This document shows, in pieces, positions 33,613-45,750 of a DNA stretch of 64,000 nt. Both the position numbers and the translations under genes were made by a program. The first letter of the stretch is position 1; every line of letters begins with the position of its first letter. The stretch comes from Leucocoprinus leucothites (Eukaryota > Basidiomycota > Agaricomycetes > Agaricales > Agaricaceae), in contig JAACJO010000004.1 of assembly GCA_013368445.1 (NCBI GenBank), positions 1,054,001 to 1,118,000 of the forward strand, written 5' to 3'. A model generated the notes under the pieces. That model had not been told where the DNA came from. It did not search any database and was given only the letters and a program-made list of their open reading frames with translations.

Positions 33613-34624
33613 ATTTAGACAGCAACTCCACCACTGGAGTGATTGGTATTAGTGTGGACAGCACATGCAGTGCATGACTTGGCAGCTTTGTTAGAGTGCC
33701 AGGTGCAGTCGAACCTGTTTCTCCAAAATAGGCATTTAGTGTCATTTGCATGGTGGTCACCTTTACAGTTGAGATATTTAAAGTTCTTGAGATGAGGACA
33801 TAGGATGCTGTCAGGGGTGGCATCACAAGGGGGATTGAATTTGGGGTTGGCCTTACAACACCAGGCCATGGAGTGATGGTTCTCTACATGATGCAGACCA
33901 CCACATATTTGACAGCACACACCAAGAGCATGACATGCATGAGTGGGATGGCCCCACCACCAACAGTTTCTGCATTGTGCTACACTAGGATGTATACTGG
34001 TAGCATGGATAGCACCAATATGTCAACCAAAGTTGATAGTATGGTTGACCAATGTCTTGGCTTTAGTACCATTCTGCAAGTCCCAAATGTCAAACCATAC
34101 AATGGTGGTGTCAGACTTTGGGGAGGCTTTCATAACACAAGGTTGGGCAGCAAGAATGATATTTTTAAAGAGGGGGGATTGGCCAAGGTCTGCTCAATGA
34201 AAGTGGGGGAAAGAGGGTTGGATGAATTGGCTACCCAATATGGGACACCAATGATTTTGAGGAAAGATTTGGACTGTGGAAGATGGGGCTCAATAGGAAT
34301 AGTGTCTCCGAGTTGCCAGGCTTTTTTCAGCCAAGATTTAATAGTGTCAAGGTCAGTGGGAGTGGCAACACCTGATGTGGTAATAGATATGCCATTATAT
34401 GACTTGTGAACTGATTCAACACGAAGCTTGGATTGGGTAGCAGTGAGACCATGGTTACAAAATTCGGCTGCTTTGTTAAAGTCTTTGATGTGGTCAGCAA
34501 TGATATTACCCTTGAAAGGGATAAGGACTTGACAACAAGTGGGACCATGCATTGTCATTTTGGGCTTAGTGTGTTGAGCAATTGAGGTTGAAAGTTTGGG
34601 TGCCACCAAAACCTGCCTTGTACA

Positions 34625-34640
34625 TGGCAAGGACTTTGTC
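34625..34640. repeat. Target-site duplication of G4, left copy
   Basis: TGGCAAGGACTTTGTC, 16 bp, repeated exactly at 36927-36942 in L3 ORF1. Confidence 0.93.
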
Positions 34641-36926
34641 TTTTTTTTTTCTAAGTCAAATGTGAGCCCAGAGGGGTTGCCAATTTATAATGTGGTGTGC
34701 GATAGTAGTCCATGCCCAACTACTACAACATGCAGAAAGTACCGCTACCAACTACACATCTACATAGCTAGGTATAAATATGAGTCCGAAGTCTGCCTAG
34801 TACAAATGACATCTTCACACAGTGGTACATAGTTCGAAATGAGAGCATACTACAACACAAGTTGGGCTGTTCTGATTTGCCAGCAGATGGAAGGTGCACG
34901 GCATGGATCTCCAGGGCCCACCACACCCAGTGTGGGGGCAGACAATGCAACCTGCAGGGAAGAGAACCCTACAGATGTGATCGAGCGGCATCACAGCGAT
35001 GGTTTTCAAGCCAAAGCGGGTCAAACTGGTGTTGCCAGAATGGGCAATTGCAATCGTCAGCTGCATGTGACTTGGCACAGTTGATGCACTTGATGTGGGG
35101 ACAGGGATCCCCAGCGGTGGTGGGCAGAATGGGGGGATTCGCCTTTGGACTCCCCTTACAACAGCTCGAGTGAGAGCAGTGGTTCTTGGTACAGTGAGGA
35201 CTGCCACATGCAGCGCATCGCAATGCATGGGCATAGCACAATGAAGTAGAGTGCCCCCAGCACCAGCAATGCTGACACTGTGGACTGCCTGGGTGAGCAC
35301 ATGCAGCCTGGATCATGGACTGAATGCCCTCAAAGTGGAGGTACTTGCCTAGGAGCTTCTTGGCGCTTGCTCCTGATTGAGAGTCCCAAAGGTTGAACCA
35401 GACAGTGGCAGTGTCGGCCCTGGAGGAGTTGTGCATGATGTGCATAGAGGAAACATCTGCAAAAATGTCCTTGAAGGCGGACAATCACATGCAGTCGGTC
35501 ACGTGATTTGGTGTGATGCAGACACCATTCACAAAGTAAGGGACATTGAGGACCTTGAGGTAGGACCTTGACCTGGGGCAGCACGTCTTAATCGCGAAGG
35601 GGGTGGTAAAGATGGAGGGAATGGAGGACTCAATGATGTCACAATTGGCATCAGAGGGAACGGAGGAGGTGTGCAGCACAATTGTGCTGTATGCCTTGGT
35701 GATGTTCTCCACATGCAAGATCGACTTGGCATGGGAGAGGGAGTTGTTGAGAAGGTGCATGGCCTTGTGATGGAGATAGGTGACTTCATCGGCACTGCTG
35801 ACGAAGTCAAGGAAGAGTTGGCAGCGGGTAGGTCCCACAGTTGTCATGTGTGGCTTCCAGGTGGCCGGAGCGGCAGCTTGGGTGGCCTGATGCATAGTGG
35901 TGATGCAGTCAGAGTCGAGATCAGGGTGGGACTGCACCAACTTGATCAGTGACACAACCCCAGCAGGCTGACGGGCTGCCTTGGCAAAAGACTTCTTGAC
36001 TGAGGTGGGGGGAAAGGGCACCTTAGAGGGCGCTCACTGGGCTTGGCCATCAGACCTAACCCTAGCTTGAGGGGGGCCACTAGCGCACGCTTTGGGAGGC
36101 ACTTGCTTGGGCGGTAAGGGTGGATGGGCCGGAGCAGGCTGACAATCCAGGGGCAGTTGTTTGGGCACTTCAGGGTCACCCATGCTGATGTCACATAGAC
36201 TTGCTTTATCAGCGGATCTGTGGGACGACTTGTGGTCGCTGTGTGGTTGATTAGGGCTGGTCGAAAAGCCCCCAGAGTGAAGGAAGGAGTTGACCATAGG
36301 TCACCCCTGCTTCTGAAACATTGGAGTGAGCTAGGTATTGGCCCAGCCCCTCTTCCTGAATTCCCATATGCTCCCAACAACATAGAGAGCAAACAAGCGT
36401 TGGGCTGTGTCAGTCATGACAGCAGTGGGATCAAGATTCGAGAGCCATCTCCTGAATCGACAAAGACCTTCATAGGTGGCGAGGGCTTCCTCCTCCAGGT
36501 CAGGTCCAACAGAGAAGGGAGCAGAGGGGCCAGCCTGGGGTGCGATAGAGCCACTAGGAATGGCAGAGGAGGGACCTGCATGGCTCAAAGCCACCAGAGG
36601 TTGAGTAGTAGGCGTGAGGGACGAAACATCACCAGGCACTGGGTGAGGAGGCAACTCAAAGTCAGCCTCTGGGATTGAGGACCAAGGTCCCGAGAAGCTG
36701 CGGATGTTGTGCAGGTCATCATATGGGTTGAGATGTTCATCCTCGGACATCTTGGCAATGTTGAGCTCATCATCAGAGGCATTGGTGAACTCAGTTGTTT
36801 GGTGTACAGCCTGTTTAGCTTTGGACTTTCATTGACCCATGTAGAATAGGTAGAATACGATGTGTAACTAGATGTCTAATCAAACACCAACTTTCAATGG
36901 TGGTGGTAAGAGGTCAAGGAGGGGTT
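34641..36926 (-). mobile_element. ORF1-only retroposon G4 (beta), full length
   Basis: A 2286 bp unit with a perfect 16 bp duplication in L3. On the minus strand: CTCCTTGACCTCTTACCACC end, ORF1, 3' UTR with the tail hairpin (loop TATCGC), the CCCC hairpin and an A-rich end. It carries no RT or endonuclease. Confidence 0.92.
34969..36840 (-). pseudogene. G4 ORF1, full-length beta gag without indels
   Basis: A 624-codon frame from MGQ to DAARSHL-stop with no indel and five stops (codon 4, after KRGWANT, after MFQKQG, after DGQAQ, after VTDCM), each explained by one transition from Gln, Trp or Arg. Motifs: PDLEEEALATYEGLCRFRRW, SIWEFRKRGW, a Pro-rich linker, LFLDFVSSADEVTYLHHKAM, VWFNLWDSQSGASAKKLLGK, and Cys/His motifs CQHCWCWGHSTSLC, CAACGSPH, CINCAKSHAADDCNC. 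It is a useful reference for the beta protein. Confidence 0.9.
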
Positions 36927-37452
36927 TGGCAAGGACTTTGTCATAAGAGAGTTCAGGGAAGGTTAGTATCATTTCTTGCATCTTAACCCCATCAATGGTG
37001 GGAGAGGTAGAAGAGGAAGTTGCTGGCTGGACACCCTGTTGGGCAGCATCAGCAAACAACACATTCTTCTTGTTAAAGTGTTCTGTAAGGGGTTTGGTGG
37101 ATACCTTACAGTCAGGAGGGGGAATAGGGGGTGGCATGTCAGAGGTGCCCTTGGGGTTAGGTTTAGATGGCTGAGCCTGGCCATCAGATGAAGGGTGTCC
37201 AACTGAGCACTCAAAGTTGCTATTCCTGTTCTTAGGAGTCACATGATTGGAAGATGGAGGGGGAGCCTGGGAGACGTGGATAGGGCTGGCAGGCTTAGAA
37301 GACATAATGTCATTCTTTGCCTTTCAGGAGCCTGACACAGATGAGATGTCATGTGCCTTACCAGAAGACAAGATGTCATTCTGAAGGGGAGGAAGGGTGC
37401 TCTCTCTGGGAGGGGCTTGGTCGACATTCATGGTGTCATTGTTGATATGAGC

Positions 37453-38110
37453 TGTTATTATAGTGATGCCAGCCCAGTCCTAAGCTGGCGTGATAAGTAT
37501 CAACTTGATCTTATCAAAGGGGACTCCTTCTCAGTAAGCAACAAAGTCATTCACAAGTCAGAGTTATAATATGGCGATTATAAGTATAAAGACTTTTAGT
37601 AATTGAGATCTTAGAGCTTAAGTTCAATTTGACTTTGTGTAGATAAAGGCTCATATTGAGTCTCCACCTAACTAAGTAGAAACGATGTTTCTCCTTGGTA
37701 GATGTCAATGGCTTATATATGATACAAGTCTGTATCTATTATTAACTAGGGCTAAGGGCTTCTAATGAAAGAAGAGAAGCATACAGCTTCCTTAATGCTA
37801 ATTAAATTATATAAGATGTGATCTGTCAAAGAAGCTTTAGAAGTTCTTCTAAAGAAGTTCTTCTTTGATCATCTGACTAGATCACAAGATAGTCCAAATA
37901 TAGCACAGCTATATTTAATAATCATATGTCATCAAAAGGTAAACAAAACCAAACAAGTTATAACAAGACAAAGTAAATGAGTCAAAACAAACTAGAAAAA
38001 TAAAAGAACAAATAAGATAAAAACATAATTGTGATATTACTTAAGTAAAGCTAATATCAACTTCATATTGTATAGGAAACAAATGCTAGATATAATCAAT
38101 ATACATAACA
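37453..38110 (+). repeat. Solo LTR-like block inside L3
   Basis: 658 bp of A/T-rich DNA unlike its surroundings, with matched ends TGTTAT and ATAACA and a TATA-like TTATATAT near 37713. Its flanks (TGAGC on the left, GCTGT on the right) are not a duplication, and L3 sequence on the two sides is about 0.7 kb apart in the LINE. That fits recombination between two LTR insertions, or insertion plus deletion. The parent element (gypsy or copia) cannot be told from the LTR alone. Confidence 0.6.
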
Positions 38111-38570
38111 GCTGTGGTATCCAAACTTCAACGAGCTTCACAAGCATGAGCTTGCTTGGCACACAACAAGGGGGGAGGGAGAGTTCTGAGGGATGAGTGT
38201 GACACTGCATGCGATAGTGCAATGGGAATGGTTATGGGAGAGGGGGGGGTTGAGATATCAGACAAATCAGAATCACTCTCACCACTCTCCTCTTCTTCTG
38301 AGCCAGCCCTGGATAAGGCAGCAGACTTGGTATCATCATGGACAGAGTGCCTTGTTGATTTGATGGATAATACAGGTTGAAACTGAGTGGTTGCGCTTGC
38401 TGGATGAGACATATGTTTCAGTGTTGGCAATGTTCATAGGGTCCAAAGATGGCAGTGGGGTACCCTTAAGGTCCACCCAATGTGATGGTGTAGTCATTTC
38501 AATGGTATTTGCAGCCAATATGTATGTAGACACCATCAAAGGAATCAATGATGGTGGTTAGAGGGAAAGG

Positions 38571-38580
38571 AGGATGTGCC
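38571..38580. repeat. Target-site duplication of G5, left copy
   Basis: AGGATGTGCC; the right copy after the poly(A) at 40915-40924 reads the same, though its first A could belong to the tail (9-10 bp). It overlaps the 5' edge of L3, so G5 came after L3. Confidence 0.7.
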
Positions 38581-40916
38581 CTCCCCCATCCCTTCCTTGT
38601 CCTCTTACCACCACCATCAAAAGTTGGTTGTTGGTTTGAGGCACTTATATGTCATCTATCTACTGTAACATGGGTAGATGTAAGTCTAGAAACACCATGA
38701 ATCAGTTTGCATTGCTTGAAACCAAGTCTGCTGCCATATCCAACGATGAGCTCAACATTGCCGAGATGGCCAACGACGACCACCTCAACCCATATGATGA
38801 TCCCCACAATGTGCACGGGTTCCTTGGTCCTCCCTAGGATGACTTTCAGTCTCCTGGCCCCCTCCTATTGACATCTGGTGATGTTCCATCCCAGGCGCCT
38901 ACTACTCAACCTCTGGTGACTTCTGTCCCTAAGGCCCCCCTCAAGCCCTTCATGGCTGGTGGAACTACATTCTACCCTGTGGAGCAACCCCCCGCGCAGC
39001 CTGCCCCCCCATCAACCTCCTCTAAGGGAAAAAAGAAGACTCCAGCACAAAGAGGCCTTGCTGGATTACAACAGTTCCTCTCCTGGTTGGAGAAGTGTAC
39101 CGACTCTCGCTCCTCCATCACAGAGGAGGATGCTTCTGCAGCTGTCACATGCCTTGCTAAGGCAGCCTGCATCATTGTCAAAGAGCTGGAGCTTGATGGC
39201 GCCCCCATTACCTTGCATTTGCTCAACTCTTGCGGGTTGAATGACTTCAGGGATGTATTGTATGACCTCAGGCTCAAGTGCGGGATGCCTGAGGCTGGCC
39301 CTAAAGCAATGCGCATCATCCACAAGGTGACCCATGGATCCGCTGACTCAGTGGGTCCATGTGACATTGATATGGATTCCTCCAAGGCACCCACCATACT
39401 CCCTCCAGATTGTCGGCCCACCCCAGCCCACCCTCCTCTACTGCCCAAGCAAGTGCCCTCCAAAGTGCATGCTAGTGGCCCCCCCAAGCCCAGTTGCAGC
39501 CCAATGGCCTGGCCCAGTGAGTGCCCACTAAGGCACCTCCTCCCACCACCTCGGTCAAGAAGTCCTTTGCTGAGGTGGCCTGCACCCCCACCAGAGCTGT
39601 GTCGCTGATCAAGCTGCTGCAGTCCTACCCCACTCTTGAGCCTGAGCACATTGCTGCAATGCACCAGGCCGCCCAAGCTGCCACTCCTGCTACCCAGAAG
39701 CTGCACATGACAACCATGGGCCCCATCTGCCACCAACTCTTCCTCGACTTTGTTGGCAGTGCTGATGAAGTCACTTATCTTCATCACAAGGCCATGCACC
39801 TTCTCAACAATCCCTCTCCCGCGCCAAGTCGATCTTGCATGTGGAGAATATCACCAAGGTGTACAGCATGATCATGCTGCACACCTCCTCCGTTCCCTCT
39901 GATGCTGACTGTGATGTCATTGAGTCCTCCATTCCCTCTGTCTTCACTGCTCCCTTCGGGATCAAGACATGCTGCCCCAGGTCAAGGTCCTACCTCAAGG
40001 TCCTCAACGTCCCTTACTTAGTGAATGGTGTCTGCATTACACTGAATCACATGACCGACTGCATGCGATTGTCCACCTTCAAGGACATTTTCACAGATGT
40101 TTGCTCTGTGCACATTATGCACAATTCCTTCAGAGCCGACACTGCCACCATCTGGTTCAACCTCTGGGACTCTCAATCAGGAGCAAGCACCAAGAAGCTC
40201 CTGGGCAAGTACCTCCACTTCAAGGGCATTCAGTCCATGATCTGGGCTGCACATGCTCACCCAGGCAGTCCACAGTGTCAGCATTGCTGGCACTGGGGGC
40301 ATTCTACCCCATCATGCTGCACCCATGTGTTGCGATGTGCTGCTTGTAGCGGTCCTCATCATACTGAGAACCACTGCTCCCACTGGAGCTGTTGCAAGGG
40401 GAGTCCAAAGGCAAATCCCCCCATCCCGCCCACTGCCACTGGGGATCCCTGTTCCCACATCAAGTGCATCAACTGCACTAAGTCACATGCAGCTGACGAT
40501 TGCAAATGCCCATTCTGGCGACACTGGTTTGACTGGCTTTGGCTTAAACGCCATTGTTGTGATGCCGCTTGGTCGCATCTGTAGGGTTCTCTTCCCTGCA
40601 GGTTGTATTGTTCACCCCTGTGCTGTGCATGGTGGGTCCTGGAGGTCCATGCCATGCACTTTCATCTGCCAGCAAATCAGAACAATTTGATTTGTATAGT
40701 ATCTCTCTTTCATCTCAGACTATGTACCACTGCATGAAGATGTTGTATATACTAAGTGGACTTTGGACCCATATTTATACCTAGCTATGTAGATGTGTAG
40801 TTGGTAGCGGTACTTTCTGCATGTTGTAGTAGTTGGGCGCAGACTGCTACCACGCACTGTGTTATAAATTTGGACCCCTTCAGGGTCCACTGATAAAAAA
40901 AAAAAAAAAAAAAAAG
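38581..40916 (+). mobile_element. ORF1-only retroposon G5 (gamma, chimeric)
   Basis: A 2336 bp unit: CATCCCTTCCTTGTCCTCTT end, ORF1 at 38670-40584, 3' UTR, tail hairpin (loop TACCAC), a second perfect hairpin GGACCC-CTTCA-GGGTCC near 40871-40890, and poly(A). The N-terminal gag region is unlike beta and partly alpha-like (MAGGTTFYPV), while the C-terminal half and tail are beta. No ORF2. Confidence 0.88.
38670..40584 (+). pseudogene. G5 ORF1 (gamma gag)
   Basis: Starts MGRCKSRNTMNQFALLETKS, then NDELNIAEMANDDHLNPYDD (beta-like) and, after a stop, PLKPFMAGGTTFYPVEQPPA (alpha-like). A distinct helical segment GLQQFLSWLEKCTDSRSSI follows, then the common half: SYLKVLNVPYLVNGV, IWFNLWDSQSGASTKKLLGK, CQHCWHWGHSTPSC, CAACSGPH, CINCTKSHAADDCKC, ending HCCDAAWSHL. 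Frame changes near 39530 and 39830 break it. The intact terminal WSHL shows where beta/gamma ORF1 normally ends. Confidence 0.83.
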
Positions 40917-41116
40917 GATGTGCCTCCTCAAGGTCTTATCTCAAGATCCTTGACGTCCCCTTCCATGTGAACAGCATCCATATTATGCCAGTCCAGATCA
41001 CTGATTGCATGTGATTGTCTCTATTCAAGGACACTTTCACTAATGTTTCATCTGTGCACATCATGTGTAACTCCCCCAAGGCCAAGACTGCCACTATTTG
41101 GTTTGACCTATGGGAC
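40917..41116 (+). mobile_element. G6: alpha retroposon fragment
   Basis: 200 bp matching the alpha ORF1 region around RSYLKILDVPFHVN to IWFDLWD (compare 10705-10905). The G7 tail begins in the middle of the WFDLWDS codons on the right, and on the left G5 separates it from the L3 5' edge. Earlier and later parts of the element are not found nearby. Confidence 0.8.
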
Positions 41117-41576
41117 TTTTTTTTTTTTTTTTTTTTTAATCAGTGGACCCCTCTGGGGTCCAGATTTATAATGCAGTGCATGATAGCAGTCCACACCCAA
41201 CTATCTACAATAGGGAACTGATACTGCTACCAACTATGCAAGAGTAAACAATCAGGAATATATAATAGTCCTGTCCGAGACAATACACGAATCAACAGCA
41301 GAAGGGGGCTAGGCATGTGACAAAATACAAAGAAATGAAACATATACCGATATCAGTACATCTGAAGTGGCAGGCCTTGGGGTTTGTGAGGGCCCACCTG
41401 GCGACTGGCAATAGATGGGGGATGATGTGTTGATACTAGGGAGCTCCCCCTTAGGCCTGGGGCTGACCAGCAGGACCAGAATGACTTTGCAGCCAATTCC
41501 AATCAAACTGATGATGCTAGAACATGCATTTGTGGTCAGTAGCAGCATGTTCCTTGCCACAATTGACACACTTGAT

Positions 41577-41591
41577 GTGGGGACAGGGTTC
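41577..41591. repeat. Target-site duplication of L4, left copy
   Basis: GTGGGGACAGGGTTC, 15 bp, repeated exactly at 48547-48561. Confidence 0.92.
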
Positions 41592-41794
41592 TTTTTTTTT
41601 TTTTTAAAAAAAAAATCAATGAATTTATATAGTGGTGCTTGATCGCAGTCTGCTTTCAACTAAATATTACAAACAGACAGTACACTACAGCAAGCTGGGG
41701 TACACGAAGCGGTCAAAGACTGCTTGAGACAAAGACTATACACAATTAGTCCAGCAACATAGAAGAGACTCAAGAGAGACTATTGAACAAGGTG

Positions 41795-44700
41795 TCATAC
41801 ACAGAGATTGGACTCAAAAGAAAAGAGATGAGATGAAATGAAAGAATATAGTTCACCTTCATTTGGTTCGGCGGGCACAGGGGCTTGAGGCAGCGGTGGA
41901 TATGTGTCATGATTAGTGAAGGCAAAAGCAGCTGGGTTCTTTTTCAAGAACTTGACAAGGAACTCGTACTGAGGGAAGGCACATTGCATCCATTGGGTGT
42001 GGATGGGATAGAGGGGGCAATAGCATAGGATATGATGTCGTGTTTCCAGACGATGGCTACAATGACAGGATTTGGGCTTGAGGGGGAAAAACCTCTCACG
42101 ATAGGCTCCAATAGGAGCATGATTGAGAATAGCATGAGTCATGCATGCGCATAATGATGTGGACTTGTTGGCTAGGGGAATCCAGGTGCCCCCTTTAATG
42201 TAAGTAGGGATAAGGAACTTGCAGTTCTTCTTTGAGAGAAGGAAACCATTGCTGCGGTACTTCTTCTTCCAGAATGTGGACTCCCAGGATTTCTGGCAGT
42301 CATTGGTGGCTTTGCGTCGCAAGAAGTCGAAAGTGGCACCCATATGAGGAGGGGCATGTATGTGCGTGGTAGTGACGTCATTATGGACTTTGAGATGGGG
42401 CTTCCAGCGCTACTTGGAAGAGATGTCCCAGAAGTCAATGGAGCGAGATGGTTTGGCTGCAAGCCAGTCGGATAGAAGTCAACAGACTTGAATTGAGTGT
42501 GACTGGCTCGAGTGAATAGAGGGATCAACTGCCAGCTTGGCTGCTGGAAGACAGTCGGTGATGAGGATGATGTGATTGCACTGGAGGGATATGGCCTTGG
42601 CGATGCCAATATGGATGGAATATAGTTCAGCATCTGTGTAAGATGCCCAGCCGCTAGCCTGTTTTGCATGGGACACTTGGCATCCGCCACAATATAAATG
42701 TGCCACTGAAACTGCCTGAAGGGAACCTACAAGGGGAACAGAAGCGTCAGTAACAACTGATATACAATTTTGATTGGAAGAGGAAGAGGAGAAAACCGAA
42801 TCAAGAGACGATACATGTTTATACATCTCGTGTTTATCCAAGTGATTACAAGGGTGGAAGTGAATGGAATCAGAGAAGATGTCCATGAGACGAGAACCAG
42901 GTTTGGATTCAGGAGCAAAAGGAGAGAAAGAATTGGACAGATGAGGAAGAGAACTATCTACATCAATAAGAGGGCCTTTAATTTTAGCTTTATTGGCTGG
43001 AGTGAGAAGGCGAAGCGATTGGGGATGAGGGGAAGAATTAAGAGAGAAGCAATCAGATAAAAGGGAACGTAATGCATGATTAGAGGGTAGAGTAGAGATT
43101 CGGTATGATGAGCGAATAGCTAATTTACGAAGATGAAGATGGATAGGAATAAGTCCAGCAATGCTTTCGACGCTGCCAGAAGGGGAAGTATGGAAAGCAC
43201 CTGTGATCCAAAGAGCTGTGCGTCTCTGCATAGATGATAAGGACTTGAGGAGCACCTTGTTACAAGTGCCTTCGAAGTACCATAGTCGGAAGCCATACGT
43301 TGCCACTGGGACGATGCATGACCTATAGAGAAGTTGTTTCTGGAGAGGGAGAAGGCCTCGGGTGGAGTTACCTAGCATACCCATAGCTTTCACTGTGGAT
43401 AATGCTTTGGTAGAGTAGTATCGGACATGTTCTTGAAATGAGAGTCAGCAATCAAAGTAAAAACTGAGGTACCACCAGAAGTGTTTTGGGTGCAGGAGAG
43501 GGCCACCAACATCGGAAAGGTCAAGGGGAGGGTTAGAATGGTTATGACATCGGGAGAAGTGAAAGACCTCAGATTTGTCATGTTCAATGACAAGTCCAAG
43601 ATCAGTGCAAATGGAGTTAATGATGGAATAGGCTGATTTAAGGGAAGAAATAGTGTCAGTGTAGTTCTTCACTTGAGATATACAAAGCCCATCATCGACA
43701 AAAGAAAGAAGGGAAGAGGGAATAGATTGTAAACAAGCACATTGATCGAACATGAACATGAGGGGCACCAAATAGAGTGCGGAAAGTATGGGGGATAAAG
43801 CTGAACCTTGCCCTATGCCAACATCTGCATCATGGGCATCAGATATGAAAGTGTTCCACATGAATTGGGTGGATCGACCTATAAGGTAGTGAGAGAAGAA
43901 ATTCACAAGTTCTGGGGCGAACCCCTGGTGTTGTAAGATATTAGTAAGAATTTCATGGTTAAGGGAGGGGAAAAATTGGGTGATATCAAAGGCACAGACA
44001 CTAGTGATCAAACCTTTGGCCCATCCAGTCCAAATAATATGAGTAAGAAAGACACCTGCATCCTCAGTAGAGTGTTGAATAACTCCTCCCATCTGATTAG
44101 GGTGGAGAGCACCTGAGGATACTGCCTTGAATTGCATACGATGAGCGATCATCTTCTTGATAAGTTTTCCTAAAGTGTTTAGTAGTACAATGGGATGAAA
44201 CACTTTAGGAGCATCATAGGCCGGTTTGTTTGGCTTGGGGATGATGATAGAGACCAAGTCTTTGAAATGACTCGGCCAATGAGAGAGATGTACACACGCA
44301 TTAGCAATGAGTATAATATTTTGGAGGCATTTGTCATGGGTGACAATGGATTTGAGATGTTTCCAGGAGACGTGATCGGGTCCAGGTGCTGAAGAGTTAG
44401 TACAGGAAGTGAGAGATTCAGTGAGTTCAAGGGCGGAGAAATTCATCCAAGAATGGGGAGGGAGGGAATTCATTTCATTCAAAATTTCCGGACTTACTGG
44501 TCTCCCAGAAGTGGAATTGTATGATGAATGAAGCGCATTCCATAAGTCTGATAGGTCATTACAAGGTCGTCCTTGAAAGCAAATGCCCTCAATAGTGGGG
44601 AGTTTTTGTTGTTTGACCCATTCCATGAGGTCCCATGGTCGTTTGTTGGTTGACACAATTTCATGAATGCATTCATCAAAGAAAGAGGGTTTGGTGGCCC

Positions 44701-45748
44701 GAGTAGCCGCTCTGAACGCTCTCCAGTCTCTTCAATCTTTCATTCTTCTGTAAATGAGTAAGGTCTCAGAACAGTGGGGGTTCCACCATTCTTTCAACTG
44801 GTTAGTAATCCATACTACTTTAGAGTTTGTATTCCATGAATCAGATAATATGTGAGACAATGAATCAGAAATATCGTTCAAGTGTGAGGTGGAATGAATG
44901 TCCAAGCAATCAAGGGCTGCTAGATGCTCTGAGACCTGAGAAGTAAAAGCAGCCTCTTCGTCGCTGTCTTTAGGCAATACATGCTTTTTGTAACTAATAT
45001 AGTCCGGGCAGATTGGGAGATCAATGAGCAAAGGTGCATGATCCGAAGGCAGTCTTGAATTTGCATCGATGATGTGAGGAGTGGAATTGTTCGCACAAAA
45101 AATGAGATTGATAACCGAATTATCATGACTTTCAGTGGGAGAGAAATGGGTAGGAGAAAATGCAATCGGAATCGACCTAGTGAGATTGAAACAATCCACT
45201 AACTCTGTTAGAGTTATCACAGATTGAGGGATATGGGTAGCTGAGGGATCCCATTCTGGAGAATGATAATTGATGTCGCCTCCCATATATACCATATTGG
45301 GAATGTTGATGAAGTTAGTTGAAAGAAAGTTTATCACCGAAGATGACAAGTCAGAGTATATGTTTAAAAAATGAATATAATTACCCTGGTTGAATAGTCC
45401 TAAGACTTGGATATCACAGTGATTAACCCATTCCTGTCTAAGGATAGGTCTCATGCAAAGTAGTCGTCTGTGAATGTAAGTCAAAGTACAGGGCCAGAGA
45501 TCATTGGGCTTGGTAGGTCGGACCATACATAGCCACTCAGGGTGAATAGGAGCACCTATGACATCATCCCCTTCAGGGTTAGTCATAGAGGGTGCTTTAC
45601 GGATATGATTCCAAGGGGGTTCTTGTAGGAAAATGATGTCAAAGTCCAATTTCTTGGACTCGAGAATAGTGTCAGCCAGGACATAAGAACATCCCATGTT
45701 TTGCAAATAAATATGAACAGAAACAATAGCTTTGTTCTTACCAGACAT
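41795..45748 (-). pseudogene. L4 ORF2: endonuclease, RT, RNase H, zinc motif
   Basis: 1318 codons including stop, no indel, four premature stops: TGA near 44732 (after RRMKD), 43445 (after FYFDC) and 42479 (after SIQVC), and TAG near 42412 in place of Trp. Endonuclease motifs QEPPWN, GGDINYHSPEWDP (GGDFN altered) and SDHAPL. RT: FDITQFFPSLNH, GQGSALSP, SFVDDGLC. RNase H acids are all kept (VVTDAS, TDAELY, LITDCLP). The tail CHCSHRLETRHHILCYC retains the Arg that is a stop in L1. Overall it is one of the best-preserved LINE polymerases here. Confidence 0.93.
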
Positions 45749-45750
45749 AT

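Larger units (their letters stand above)
33615..38548 (-). pseudogene. L3 ORF1, in three pieces
   Basis: The C-terminal piece (33615-34640) reads QVLIPFKGNIIADHIKDFNK, then knuckles CCQICGGLH and LNCKGDHHANDTKC. After G4, 36943-37452 gives KMQEMILTFPELSYDKVL, MPPPIPPPDCKVSTKPLTEH and MNVDQAP. After the LTR block, 38111-38548 gives the acidic tract GSEEEESGESDSDLSD and MVSTYILAANTIEMTTPSHW. The region that would encode the DVT repeat and the MGEPIYCLL segment is missing between the last two pieces. Confidence 0.85.
32586..38570 (-). mobile_element. LINE L3, 3'-truncated, interrupted by G4 and a solo LTR
   Basis: Contains ORF2 codons 1 to about 345, then ORF1. RT, RNase H and the poly(A) end are missing: the copy begins at the joint with LB at about 32586. 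G4 lies at 34641-36926. Near 37453 a 658 bp LTR-like block replaces about 0.7 kb of ORF1. The 5' end is at about 38570 (GAGGGAAAGGAGG). Since LINE truncation by incomplete reverse transcription removes 5' ends, loss of the 3' end means a later deletion or rearrangement. Confidence 0.87.
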
